NCBI GenBank assembly: GCA_025454495.1
Contig: JALOOI010000027.1
Location: 1 to 51,043 of the forward strand
Direction of reading: 5' to 3'
Length of the DNA: 51,043 nucleotides
Origin: Anaerolineae bacterium
GTDB taxonomy: Bacteria; Chloroflexota; Anaerolineae; Aggregatilineales; Phototrophicaceae
Position numbers and translations under genes: made by a program. Positions 31,563-40,146 of the stretch are shown piece by piece. The notes beneath the pieces were generated by a model. That model saw only the letters and a list, made by a program, of their open reading frames with translations, had not been told where the DNA came from and searched no databases. Every line of letters begins with the position of its first letter. The first letter of the stretch is position 1.

Positions 31563-33800
31563 TCAGGCTCCGGGGGTGCAGTTAAAATTCACAAGCTGCC
31601 CGGCGGTATGCAGTTCCAGCATTCCGGCGCACCAGGTCAGCCCTTCTGGCTTGTAGAACAGCCAGTAATTGATGCTGTTGGTATTGGCCCGCCAGTCTGC
31701 GCCGGCCGGATAGCGTTCCCAGCCATAATCCAGCACCAGTTGCGTCAGATCGACATAGTAGCCCACGGGGAAGCGGGCTTTCAGCCGGCCACCCTCGTTA
31801 TAGGCCTGCACATCGCCCCCGGTGCGGCTGAGGAAATCCCAGGGCATTCGGCGCAGCGGCTCGCCAAACTGCCCGTCCTGCGCTTCTTCCGCCACGCGCA
31901 CATACACCCGCCACAGCGTTTGAATGTCGCTGTCTTCGCGCACAATTTCCATGGGCGCAGGGAAACCCAGGATGCCCGCCCGCGCAATGGAGAAGGCCCG
32001 CCCGGTCATGTGCCAGTTGCGCCGTTCTTCGCCCGGTTCTGGCAGGCGTTCCAGCGTCCAGTAAGCATCCTCCAGCCGCCCCAGAAAATCGACCCCGGTC
32101 ACTTCCGCCAGGCGCGTCCGCAGGGCATTGTACGAATCGTTCACCCGGTCGCTTAAATACACCTGGTTTTGCAGCTCGCTCTGGCTGACCTGCACATTCG
32201 GCAGCCCGGTCAGGCGATAGGGGGCATCGACTTCATACGTTTGCCACTGCTCCACAAACAGCGGCTCCCGCACAGCCAGTTCCAGCCCGCCGCTGTTGAT
32301 GAGCGCGGGGGGCAGCGGCTGCGCGGACCAGACCGGCGCAGTCGCGCCATACAACACCGAAACCACTTCCGCCGGCACGCTGCCGGCGCGGTTATACGGC
32401 ACCGCATAAATATAGGTCTGGCTCCTGTCGTCAGCATCGACCATATAGGTTAACGCGCTGCCATCCGGCGACCACGACGGCGTGCGCCCCAGGCCCATCA
32501 CCTGGGCCGGCTCCACGGTGATGGCCGACTGTACGAACACTTTTTCACGCCCGGCATCCACCGCGCTGAAGGCGATGCGGCTGCCATCGGCGCTCCAGGC
32601 GGGGTAATCCTCCTGGCGCGTGGGCGTGGCCGTCAGGTTGAAGGTTTCCAGCGAGTCCAGGTCAAAAATGTAAATATCCTGGTTGCCATCGCGCCACGAG
32701 ACAAAGGCGATGCGCCGGCCATCCGGCGACCAAGCGGGCGAAAAATCCGGGCTTTCATGATCGGTAATGCGTACCGGCGCATCAGAGCCATCCAGCGGCA
32801 CGGCATACACATCCAGGTTATTGCCCTGATAGCTCTCATAGGCCAGCCACAGCCCGTCATTGCTCCAGGTGGGGTTCGCCTGAAACGACAGATCGAAAGT
32901 GATGCGGCTGGTCGCCTGGCTGGCCAGGTCATAGACGTAAATTTCCCAGTTGCCATCCTGCCGCGAGGCATACGCCAGGCGGCTGCCATCGGCGCTCCAG
33001 GCGGGGTCGCGTTCATCGGCGACATCGTTCAGCAGGCGCAGGGGCGCAGTGCTGCCCACCCCCACCGCGTGAATATCCGTCTGGCCGCGCTCGCGCACAG
33101 TATAGGCAATCGTCCCGCCGGCCCGCAGCGCCAGCGGCTGCGGCGTGGCCGTGGGGAACGGCGTGGCCAGGCTGATGACGGCATTTTCCTGGGTGGGCAC
33201 CGGCGTTTCGCCCAGGATGAGGCTGCTGCCGGCCCCGGCCGGCACCACCGCCAGCGGCCGGTTATCCGTCGTGCGGGAGGGGTCAGTCGCCCACAGCACC
33301 GCCCCGATGACCACCGCGCCCAGCACCAGCACCAGCACGCTTAAACGGCGATTTTGAATTTTCAGCGGGTCAGGCGCGACTTTGACGCGCACATCTTCAT
33401 CCGGCGACAGCACCATGCTGCCCCGGCGCGACCGGCGGCGGGCCGGGGACGCGATGGCATCGGATGACGTGGCCGGACGCACCGTCCCGGCTCCGGCAGT
33501 CGCCACCACCTTTGCGCCGGAGAAGGCATAACCCATGACGCGGCCGACCACGGCCAGCAGCGCCCGCCCACCGCGCAGCAGCGCCCGCAGCAGCCGGATT
33601 ACGCCCGTCAGCAGCAGTTGCACGCCACCAAGCAGCAGCACCAGCAGCGTCAGCAGCAGGCTCAGCAGCCCGCCCCCCGCCCGCGCCACGGCCCGCCGGG
33701 CCGCTCCCGTGCCCTCCAGCAGCCAGTCACCCAGGGCGATGCTGCTCTTAATCAACAGCAGCCCGGTTCGGTCGGTCAGGCGATACACCCGTAACAGCAT
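31563..33800 (-). CDS. membrane-anchored TolB-like beta-propeller protein
   Basis: 745 residues from ATG 33800, with GGAG upstream. The N-terminal part is hydrophobic, Leu/Gly/Ala-rich and interrupted by Arg (about residues 10-100, several possible membrane helices), with another membrane segment near 155-180. Six or so WD40-like TolB/PD40 repeats follow (PAWSADGSRLAYAS, PTWSNDGLWLAYES, PAWSPDGRRIAFVS). The C-terminal 200 residues carry WHMTGRAFS and YGWERYPAGADWR, a domain I associate with Chloroflexota TolB proteins; function is unknown. The propeller is probably extracytoplasmic. Confidence 0.8.
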   Translation of the reverse strand: MLLRVYRLTDRTGLLLIKSSIALGDWLLEGTGAARRAVARAGGGLLSLLLTLLVLLLGGVQLLLTGVIRLLRALLRGGRALLAVVGRVMGYAFSGAKVVATAGAGTVRPATSSDAIASPARRRSRRGSMVLSPDEDVRVKVAPDPLKIQNRRLSVLVLVLGAVVIGAVLWATDPSRTTDNRPLAVVPAGAGSSLILGETPVPTQENAVISLATPFPTATPQPLALRAGGTIAYTVRERGQTDIHAVGVGSTAPLRLLNDVADERDPAWSADGSRLAYASRQDGNWEIYVYDLASQATSRITFDLSFQANPTWSNDGLWLAYESYQGNNLDVYAVPLDGSDAPVRITDHESPDFSPAWSPDGRRIAFVSWRDGNQDIYIFDLDSLETFNLTATPTRQEDYPAWSADGSRIAFSAVDAGREKVFVQSAITVEPAQVMGLGRTPSWSPDGSALTYMVDADDRSQTYIYAVPYNRAGSVPAEVVSVLYGATAPVWSAQPLPPALINSGGLELAVREPLFVEQWQTYEVDAPYRLTGLPNVQVSQSELQNQVYLSDRVNDSYNALRTRLAEVTGVDFLGRLEDAYWTLERLPEPGEERRNWHMTGRAFSIARAGILGFPAPMEIVREDSDIQTLWRVYVRVAEEAQDGQFGEPLRRMPWDFLSRTGGDVQAYNEGGRLKARFPVGYYVDLTQLVLDYGWERYPAGADWRANTNSINYWLFYKPEGLTWCAGMLELHTAGQLVNFNCTPGA

Positions 33801-33838
33801 AAGTTTCTGGCTCCACCACTGGCGACAGGCACAGAGGC

Positions 33839-33867
33839 ATTGTAGCGGCAAAAAAAGCGCACGGCAA
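33839..33867 (-). promoter_or_regulatory. promoter of the TolB-propeller operon
   Basis: On the minus strand TTGCCG (33867-33862), 17 bases, TACAAT (33844-33839). It lies 39 bases upstream of the ATG at 33800 and is a candidate for the whole three-gene envelope run. Confidence 0.5.
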
Positions 33868-33930
33868 TTGACTTTCAGCCCGGTTGCACCATCGTTAGAA
33901 AAGACATACCCGTTCCAGTCGCGTATCTAT

Positions 33931-33959
33931 TTGTAATATTTCTCACTTCACGCTAAGAT
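33931..33959 (+). promoter_or_regulatory. promoter of the LysM/L,D-transpeptidase gene
   Basis: TTGTAA (33931-33936), 17 bases, TAAGAT (33954-33959), about 100 bases upstream of the GTG start. Confidence 0.5.
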
Positions 33960-34057
33960 TGTTTGAGTTCGGTTCGACTATGGAACGCGCTGCGGCTGGT
34001 GGCGCGTCTGTTGTGGTAACGTTCAGATCGCCTGTGTTCAAAGAGAAAGGTAATCCC

Positions 34058-35146
34058 GTGCGCCCGGTTCGTTTTTGCCTCGCCGCCCTGTTGATGATGC
34101 TGCTCAGCGCTGCTGCCTTCGCCCAGGACAGCACCCAGGTCACTTACACCGTGCAGCGGGGTGATACGCTGTTTCGCATTGCGCTGCGCTATGGTGTGGA
34201 TATGAATGTGCTGGCGCAGACCAACAATATCGCCGATATGACGCGCATTCGGGCCGGGCAGGTGCTGGTGATTCCGGGGCTGGCACAGCCCACCACCGGC
34301 GACGTGGTGCAAAATCCGCTGGTGGCTACCGCCCCTATCGTGCATACCGTGCAGCGCGGCGAATCGTTGACCATCATCGCCGGACAGTACGGTGTCGCCG
34401 TGGCAGACATTTTGAGCGCCAACAACATCGCCAACCCCAACCGCATCTTCGCCGGGCAGGAATTGCAAATCTGGTCGGCACAATTGTCGGCCCCGGCCGA
34501 GGCCCCCGCCCCGGAGCCGGCCGTCGTCACCCCCCCGGAACCCGTGGTCAGCGCGCCCACGCCCGTCCCGGTCATGGCGACGCACGTCGTCCGCGAAGGT
34601 GAGCATCTGTCCGGCATCGCCCGCGGCTATGGCCTGAGCTGGACGGTGCTGGCGGAAGCCAACGGCATCACCGACCCCAATCGCATTTATGCCGGCATGA
34701 CGCTGAACATCCCGGATGCCGCCACGCTGGCGGCCAGCCCCATCGGCAACCTGGCGGCCAGCGTGGCCGCAGTCCCGCCGGCACGGGTGGGGGCCGGGCG
34801 CGAGATCGTCGTTGACCTGAGCAGCCAGATGACCTATGCCTTTGAAGATGGCGTGTTGATGAAAAGCTCGCTGTCCTCGACCGGGCTGCCGGCCACGCCC
34901 ACCGTTCAGGGCAGCTACAAAATTTACCTCAAGTACGACTCACAGACGATGAGCGGCCCCGGCTACCGCCTGCCGGGGGTGCAGTGGGTGATGTATTTTT
35001 ACCAGGGCTATGCGCTGCACGGCACCTACTGGCACAGCAACTTCGGCCAGCCGATGAGCCATGGCTGCGTGAACCTGACCAACGAGGATGCGAAGTGGTT
35101 CTACGATTTCGCCAGCCTGGGCACGCCCGTTTACGTGCAGTGGTAG
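34058..35146 (+). CDS. secreted L,D-transpeptidase (YkuD) with three LysM domains
   Basis: 362 residues from GTG 34058, with AGAAAGG 7 bases upstream; the open frame further upstream lacks a signal sequence. A signal peptide (residues 1-24) is followed by three LysM repeats (YTVQRGDTLFRIAL, HTVQRGESLTIIAG, HVVREGEHLSGIAR) that bind glycan. The YkuD catalytic domain follows, with HGTYWHSNFG and the nucleophile Cys in MSHGCVNL. These enzymes form 3-3 peptidoglycan links or attach proteins. It diverges from the TolB-propeller, M23 and PPC genes, suggesting shared envelope work. Confidence 0.92.
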   Translation: MRPVRFCLAALLMMLLSAAAFAQDSTQVTYTVQRGDTLFRIALRYGVDMNVLAQTNNIADMTRIRAGQVLVIPGLAQPTTGDVVQNPLVATAPIVHTVQRGESLTIIAGQYGVAVADILSANNIANPNRIFAGQELQIWSAQLSAPAEAPAPEPAVVTPPEPVVSAPTPVPVMATHVVREGEHLSGIARGYGLSWTVLAEANGITDPNRIYAGMTLNIPDAATLAASPIGNLAASVAAVPPARVGAGREIVVDLSSQMTYAFEDGVLMKSSLSSTGLPATPTVQGSYKIYLKYDSQTMSGPGYRLPGVQWVMYFYQGYALHGTYWHSNFGQPMSHGCVNLTNEDAKWFYDFASLGTPVYVQW

Positions 35147-35158
35147 GGTCAAACAGCG

Positions 35159-35179
35159 GGCGGGGCCGGTGGCCCCGCC
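35159..35179. terminator. GC hairpin between convergent genes
   Basis: GGCGGGGCC and GGCCCCGCC flank a 3-base loop. It lies between the L,D-transpeptidase stop and the HD-hydrolase stop. There is no T-run, so any termination would be weak. Confidence 0.4.
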
Positions 35180-35183
35180 TGTC

Positions 35184-35747
35184 TCAGGCCATGCCCAGGG
35201 TCTGCGCGCTGGCCCGCATGGCCTCCAGCACCATGCTCAAATGCTCATCCAGCGGAATACCGGCCTTTTCCGCCGCCTGCTCGATATAAGCCCGATCCAC
35301 CGGCGCAGCGAAAGCCTTATCCTTCCACTTCTTCTTGATGGATTTCACTTCCATATCCAGCAGGCTTTTGGACGGCCGCACCAGCGCCACCGCGATGATG
35401 AAGCCGGTCAGTTCATCCACGGCCACCAGGATTTTCTCCATCGGCGTGGTGGGGATGACTGCGGTAATCTCTTCCGCGTGTGCCAGAATCGCCCGGATAA
35501 TCTCCTCCGGCACGCCGCGCTCCCGCAGAATGTGCGACCCCACCACCGGGTGCCCGGCCACCGCCACATCAGGATAGCGCTCATAATCAAAATCGTGCAG
35601 CAGCCCGGCCGCGCCCCACACGTCAGGATCGCCGCCGAAGCGCGGCGCATAAGCCCGCATGGCGCATTCCACCGCCAGCATATGCCGCCGCAGGCTGTCA
35701 CTCTGTGTAAATTCGGTCACGATAGCCCATGCTGCGGCTCGTTCCAT
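35184..35747 (-). CDS. HD-domain phosphohydrolase
   Basis: 187 residues from ATG 35747, preceded by AGGGGAG at an 8-base distance. HD-superfamily metal ligands are visible: His in HMLAVE, His-Asp in GLLHDFDYERYP, and His in AILAHAEE, with the later Asp in VAVDELTGF. No signal or membrane segment. Such stand-alone HD proteins hydrolyse phosphomonoesters or nucleotides; the substrate cannot be predicted. Downstream of the lyase gene with a strong hairpin between them. Confidence 0.82.
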   Translation of the reverse strand: MERAAAWAIVTEFTQSDSLRRHMLAVECAMRAYAPRFGGDPDVWGAAGLLHDFDYERYPDVAVAGHPVVGSHILRERGVPEEIIRAILAHAEEITAVIPTTPMEKILVAVDELTGFIIAVALVRPSKSLLDMEVKSIKKKWKDKAFAAPVDRAYIEQAAEKAGIPLDEHLSMVLEAMRASAQTLGMA

Positions 35748-35770
35748 GGTGTGCGCTCCCCTCATCAACA

Positions 35771-35795
35771 GAGGGCATATCCACGATATGCCCTC
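35771..35795 (-). terminator. strong hairpin after the lyase gene
   Basis: GAGGGCATAT and ATATGCCCTC form a perfect 10-bp stem with loop CCACG, 48 bases after the lyase stop. Minus-strand sequence after it is only moderately T-rich. Confidence 0.5.
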
Positions 35796-35842
35796 CGATA
35801 CAGCGTCTTCAGATAAAGATCATACAACTGCCGCGGCCAGCA

Positions 35843-37264
35843 TCAGCCGCCCGCGCCGCCGCCCGCGTGAATGCCGCCTTCGGTCATCCCGCGCGGATCC
35901 AGCGCTTTGTCCAGGTCTTCGGCGCTCATCAGCCCCAGTTCCAGCACCACTTCGCGCACGCTCTTACCTTCCGCCAGCGACTTTTTGGCCACAGCGGCAC
36001 CATTGTTATAGCCGATAATCGGGTTCAGCGCCGTCACCAGGATGGGGTTACGTTCCAGCCATTTGGCTGCCTGCGCCTCATTCAGGATCAGCCCCACCAT
36101 CAGCTTATCGGTGAAAGCCCGCACCGCGCCAATCATGACCTGCATCATCTCATTCAGGTTATGGCTGATGATGGGCATCATCACGTTCAGTTCAAACTGA
36201 CCGGCCGCGCCGGCCATCATGACCGTCTGGTCTTTGCCCAGCACATGATACATCGCCTGGTTGAGCATCTCCGCCAGCACCGGGTTCACCTTGCCGGGCA
36301 TGATGGACGACCCCGGCTGTACCGGCGGGCAGGTCATTTCGGCGATGCCGGTGGTGGGCCCGGCCGAGAGCAGCCGAATATCATTGGCGATGCGGGTAAA
36401 TTCCTGCGCCACCGTCCGCAGCGCCGCCGAGAAGAAGACCGCATCCTGCATGGACTGCATGGATTCAAACAGATCATCCGATTCGTACAGGGTGATGCCG
36501 GTGAGTTCCGCCAGCTTTTGCACCATGCGGGCATGGTATTCCGGGTGGGCGTTCAGGCCCGTGCCGGCGGCCGTCCCGCCGATGCCCAGGCGGCGCACGC
36601 CTTCGGCGGCCATCTCCACTTTGGCGATGCAGCGTTCAATGGCTTTGGCCCACGCGCCCACTTCCTGCCCCACGCGCACCGGCACCGCATCCTGCAAATG
36701 CGTGCGCCCGGTCTTCACCACCTGGTCCCAGTCGGCAGCTTTTTGCTTCGTTACATCCACAAAATGCTGCAACGTGCTGATGAGTTCTTCCAGCCGCCAC
36801 AGCACCCCCAGGCGAATGGCCGTGGGGATGGTATCGTTGGTGCTTTGCGCCATGTTCACATGATCGTTGGGGTTCACCGGCTTTTTCTGGTCGCTCACCA
36901 GCGGGAAGCCCAGGATTTCACTGGCGCGATTGGCGATCACCTCATTCACATTCATATTGTGGCTGGTGCCCGCGCCCGCCTGGAACGGATCGACCACGAA
37001 ATGCGCGTTCCATTTGCCGGCCACCACTTCATCAGACGCTTCGATGATGGCATTGGCCAGCTTCGGCTCCAGCAGGCCCAGGTCGCGGTTCACTTCGGCG
37101 GCGGCCCGCTTGATAATGGCCATGCTCCAGATGAACGCCGGGTAGGGCTTCATGCCAGTAATGGGGAAATTTTCCACGGCGCGTTGTGTCTGGGCGGCAT
37201 AATAGGCCCATGCCGGCACCTTCAGTTCGCCCATCGAGTCTTTCTCAATACGATATTCAGACAT
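35843..37264 (-). CDS. fumarase/aspartase-superfamily lyase
   Basis: 473 residues with the superfamily signature GSSIMPGKVNP near residue 318. The N terminus (YRIEKDSMGELKVP, AQTQRAVENFPITG) and GIGGTAAGTGLNAHPEY resemble class II fumarase. FQAGAGTSHNMNVNEVIANRA, TGRTHLQDAVPVR and KVNPVLAEM resemble aspartate ammonia-lyase. The reaction is therefore either fumarate hydration or reversible loss of ammonia from aspartate. AAGGAG sits 7 bases before the ATG. The C terminus is Gly/Ala-rich (GGGAGG). Downstream of sodA behind a terminator. Confidence 0.88.
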   Translation of the reverse strand: MSEYRIEKDSMGELKVPAWAYYAAQTQRAVENFPITGMKPYPAFIWSMAIIKRAAAEVNRDLGLLEPKLANAIIEASDEVVAGKWNAHFVVDPFQAGAGTSHNMNVNEVIANRASEILGFPLVSDQKKPVNPNDHVNMAQSTNDTIPTAIRLGVLWRLEELISTLQHFVDVTKQKAADWDQVVKTGRTHLQDAVPVRVGQEVGAWAKAIERCIAKVEMAAEGVRRLGIGGTAAGTGLNAHPEYHARMVQKLAELTGITLYESDDLFESMQSMQDAVFFSAALRTVAQEFTRIANDIRLLSAGPTTGIAEMTCPPVQPGSSIMPGKVNPVLAEMLNQAMYHVLGKDQTVMMAGAAGQFELNVMMPIISHNLNEMMQVMIGAVRAFTDKLMVGLILNEAQAAKWLERNPILVTALNPIIGYNNGAAVAKKSLAEGKSVREVVLELGLMSAEDLDKALDPRGMTEGGIHAGGGAGG

Positions 37265-37294
37265 GCAGCAGCTCCTTCAAACACGGTCAAAATC

Positions 37295-37319
37295 AAAAAG
37301 GCGCTCCCATTGTAGCGCC
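37295..37319 (-). terminator. intrinsic terminator after sodA
   Basis: GGCGCT and AGCGCC pair around an 8-base loop; on the minus strand TTTTTGATTTT follows. It separates sodA from the lyase gene. Confidence 0.75.
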
Positions 37320-37371
37320 CTTAAGCCGGTTTATGCAGGGGGCGACTCTCCCCCTGCGGCCATGACATTTG

Positions 37372-37989
37372 TTATCTGGCGGCGGCGTACATCTCCGCCA
37401 CTTTGGCCCAGTTGACCACGTTCCACCAAGAATCAATATAATCCGGGCGGCGATTCTGATAATTGAGATAATAGGCGTGTTCCCACACATCCAGCCCCAG
37501 CAGCGGGGTCTTGCCGCCGTAATCCGGCATCAGCGGGCTGTCCTGGTTGGGGGTAGACATGATTTCCAGCGCCCCGCCGGAGACCACCAGCCACGCCCAG
37601 CCAGAGCCAAAACGGCCCACGGCCGCCTTTTTAAATTCAGCCTTAAAATTATCGAAGCTGCCCCATTTGTCATCAATCGCCGCGCCCAGGTCGCCGGACG
37701 GTGCGCCACCTGCGCCGGGGCCCATGGTCTGCCAGAACAGCGCATGATTGGCATGGCCGCCGGCATTGTTACGCAGCACGCCGCGAATGGCTTCCGGGAC
37801 GATGTTCAGATTTTTGATGAGGTCTTCCACGCTGTGCGCTTCCAGATCAGGGTGATCTTTAAGGGCATTGTTGGCATTGGTGATATAGGCCTGGTGATGC
37901 TTGCCATGATGAATTTCCATCGTGCGGGCATCAATATGCGGTTCGAGCGCGTTGTGGGCATACGGCAGCGCCGGTAATTCGTAAGCCAT
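37372..37989 (-). CDS. sodA: superoxide dismutase, Mn/Fe type (Mn-like)
   Basis: 205 residues, full length. Metal ligands fall at His27 (EIHHGKHH), His82 ([10 protein letters not shown]), Asp167 and His171 (LDVWEHAYY). The GGHANH context, and Gln149 in PNQDSP, favour Mn. It dismutates superoxide in the cytoplasm (no signal peptide). AAGGAG precedes the ATG. A perfect inverted repeat lies 46 bases upstream, possibly the operator that controls it. Confidence 0.96.
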   Translation of the reverse strand: MAYELPALPYAHNALEPHIDARTMEIHHGKHHQAYITNANNALKDHPDLEAHSVEDLIKNLNIVPEAIRGVLRNNAGGHANHALFWQTMGPGAGGAPSGDLGAAIDDKWGSFDNFKAEFKKAAVGRFGSGWAWLVVSGGALEIMSTPNQDSPLMPDYGGKTPLLGLDVWEHAYYLNYQNRRPDYIDSWWNVVNWAKVAEMYAAAR

Positions 37990-38034
37990 GATGGTACTCC
38001 TTGTCCAGGTAGGAAGGCCTGCTACGAAAGTGAG

Positions 38035-38055
38035 TCTAACACAGGATGTGTTAGA
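38035..38055. promoter_or_regulatory. perfect 9-bp inverted repeat, putative operator
   Basis: TCTAACACA and TGTGTTAGA are perfect inverted arms around GGA. It lies between sodA and the divergent EamA gene (46 bases before the sodA ATG), typical of a dimeric repressor or activator site. The regulator is unknown. Confidence 0.6.
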
Positions 38056-38056
38056 A

Positions 38057-38074
38057 ACGGGAAAATTTACCCGT
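38057..38074. promoter_or_regulatory. second short inverted repeat
   Basis: ACGGG and CCCGT flank the A/T-rich core AAAATTTA, directly beside the larger palindrome. It may be a separate protein site or part of the same control region. Confidence 0.3.
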
Positions 38075-38104
38075 GCCTACCATGAGAGTCCTGTTAAAAT
38101 TGAA

Positions 38105-39148
38105 ATGGTTCACACCACTCCGGGAGTCCCACTGGTGACAGGCTCATTCATCTCTGCCCAACCGCGCCGCGTGCCGCTGCGCGTGTACGGGGTCATTGTG
38201 GCCGGCATCCTGGCCATCTCGGCGGCGGCCATTTTCATTCGTTATGCCCAGGCCGAAGGCGTGCCCTCGCTGGTGATCGCCGCGGCCCGCCTGAGCATCG
38301 CGGCGCTGCTGCTTACGCCGGTGGTGCTGTGGCGCTACCGCCTCGAGATCAGCCTGGCGGGCGGGTACACCGCCGCCGTGGGCCGGGCCGGGCAGCCTGC
38401 GGCCGCCACGATCCGGCTGAGCCAGGGCGATGCGCTGCTGGCGCTGGCAGCGGGCCTCTTTCTGGCGCTGCATTTTGCCACCTGGGTGACATCGCTGGAA
38501 TATACCTCGGTGCTGATTAGCGTGGTCTTCGTCACCACCGGGCCCATCTGGGTGGCCCTGATCGAAGTCTTCCTGCTGCAAACCCGGCTGCCGCGCCTGG
38601 TGGGCGTGGGGCTGCTGGTGGCCATCGTGGGCGGCTTCATCATCGGCTTTGGCAGCACCGGGGGCGGCCTGCCGGCAGGCGATGCGGCGGCGAATATCCT
38701 GGGGGGCGGGCTGTCGCTGGCCGGGGCCATTACCTTTGCGGGCTACCTCACCATCGGGCGCAGGCTGCGGGCGCACCTGCCGGTCATTCCCTATATCTGG
38801 CTGGTGTACAGCAGCGCGGGCGTGGCGCTGGCGCTGGCGGTGCTCGTCACCGGCACCCCCATCACGATTGCCACCCCGACCGCGGCGCTGCTGCTGCTGG
38901 CCCTGGCGGTCTTCCCGCAGCTCATCGGGCATTCCGCCATGAATTATGCCGTGGGCTACCTGCCCGCGACCATCGTCAGCACCATTGCCCAGCTTGAACC
39001 CATCAGCAGCGCCATCCTGGCGTTCATTGTCCTGGGGGAAACGCCGCTGCCGGTGCAGGTTCTGGGCAGCCTGGTCATTCTGGGCGGGGTGCTGCTGGCC
39101 AATTCTGCCCACATCACCACGAGCCGGGAAAAGACAAAAAACGCATGA
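38105..39148 (+). CDS. EamA/DMT-family transporter (first of pair)
   Basis: About 347 residues and ten predicted membrane helices in two EamA halves, each of about five helices. An in-frame GTG at 38135 with CGGGAG nine bases upstream is an alternative start. Typical DMT features are ALHFATWVTSLEYTSV and the repeat motif GPIWVALIE, then PQLIGHSAMNYAVGYLPATIVS in the second half. Transports small metabolites, often amino acids or drugs, in the cytoplasmic membrane; the substrate cannot be told. Its stop overlaps the next gene (ATGA). Confidence 0.9.
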   Translation: MVHTTPGVPLVTGSFISAQPRRVPLRVYGVIVAGILAISAAAIFIRYAQAEGVPSLVIAAARLSIAALLLTPVVLWRYRLEISLAGGYTAAVGRAGQPAAATIRLSQGDALLALAAGLFLALHFATWVTSLEYTSVLISVVFVTTGPIWVALIEVFLLQTRLPRLVGVGLLVAIVGGFIIGFGSTGGGLPAGDAAANILGGGLSLAGAITFAGYLTIGRRLRAHLPVIPYIWLVYSSAGVALALAVLVTGTPITIATPTAALLLLALAVFPQLIGHSAMNYAVGYLPATIVSTIAQLEPISSAILAFIVLGETPLPVQVLGSLVILGGVLLANSAHITTSREKTKNA

Positions 39149-40146
39149 CCATGCCGACATCATCCCTCTCCACCGGGCCGGCCAAAGGCTATCCGCCGGC
39201 ACTGGTGCTCACGGTGGCCGTGCTGGCGGGGTCTTTCGCCGCCGTCTTCATGCGGGCCGCGCTGGAAGCGGGCATCCCGGCGCTGCTGGTGGCCGCCGGC
39301 CGCCTGGGGCTGGCGGCGCTGTTCCTCACGCCGCTGGTGCTGCACCGCTACCGGGCAGAATTGCAGCGCTTAAGCCGCAGCGACCTGCTGTATGTGCTGC
39401 TCAGCGGGCTGCTCATCGGGCTGCATTTTATGCTCATCGCCCGGTCGCTGCAATTCACCAGCGTGCTCATTGCCAGCGTGCTCATCAACAGCGGGCCCAT
39501 CTGGGTGGCGCTGCTGGAACGCTTCTTCCTGCGGGCGCGGCTGCGGCGGGCGGTATGGATCGGTATCGGGGTGACTTTTGCCGGCAGCGGCCTCATCGCC
39601 CTCTCCGGCCTGAACAGCGGCGCGGCCAGCGGGGGCAGCGTGGAAGGCAGCCTGCTGGCGCTGACGGGGGCCATCGCCGGCAGCGGTTATCTGGTGGCCG
39701 GGCGCAAGGTTCGCAGCCGCATTTCCATCGTGCCCTATGTCTGGATGATCTTTGGCAGCGGGGGTATCGTGGCGCTGGCGGTGATGCTGCTGACGGCCAC
39801 CCCGCTCACCGGCTACGCGCCGGAGGGCTACCTGTGGCTGCTGCTCATTACGCTCATTCCGCAGCTCATCGGCCATTCGGGCTTTAATTACGTCATCGGC
39901 TACATGCCGGCGACGCTGGTCAGCCTCAGCGGCCAGGTGATTACGGCGCTCTCGGCAGTGTGGGGCTTTTTGATGTTCCACGAAGTCCCCGGCGCGGTAC
40001 AGGTCATCGCCAGTGCCATCATCGTCGCCGGGGTGGTGATTGCGGTGGTCGGGCAGCATCAGCCACCCAGGAACCCCCCAATCGCCCGTGATCCCGGCCA
40101 GACATCGAAGCCGGGGGCATCGCTGCCGGGGGGCAGCACCGGCTGA
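39145..40146 (+). CDS. EamA/DMT-family transporter (second of pair)
   Basis: 333 residues, ten predicted helices, and clear paralogy to the gene before it (GLHFMLIARSLQFTSV, GPIWVALLERFFLRA, PQLIGHSGFNYVIGYMPATLVS). The ATG overlaps the previous stop by 4 bases. The two proteins may form a heteromer or be duplicated transporters. The last 29 residues are Pro/Gly-rich and antisense to the end of the next gene, with which this gene overlaps by 88 bases. Confidence 0.9.
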   Translation: MTMPTSSLSTGPAKGYPPALVLTVAVLAGSFAAVFMRAALEAGIPALLVAAGRLGLAALFLTPLVLHRYRAELQRLSRSDLLYVLLSGLLIGLHFMLIARSLQFTSVLIASVLINSGPIWVALLERFFLRARLRRAVWIGIGVTFAGSGLIALSGLNSGAASGGSVEGSLLALTGAIAGSGYLVAGRKVRSRISIVPYVWMIFGSGGIVALAVMLLTATPLTGYAPEGYLWLLLITLIPQLIGHSGFNYVIGYMPATLVSLSGQVITALSAVWGFLMFHEVPGAVQVIASAIIVAGVVIAVVGQHQPPRNPPIARDPGQTSKPGASLPGGSTG

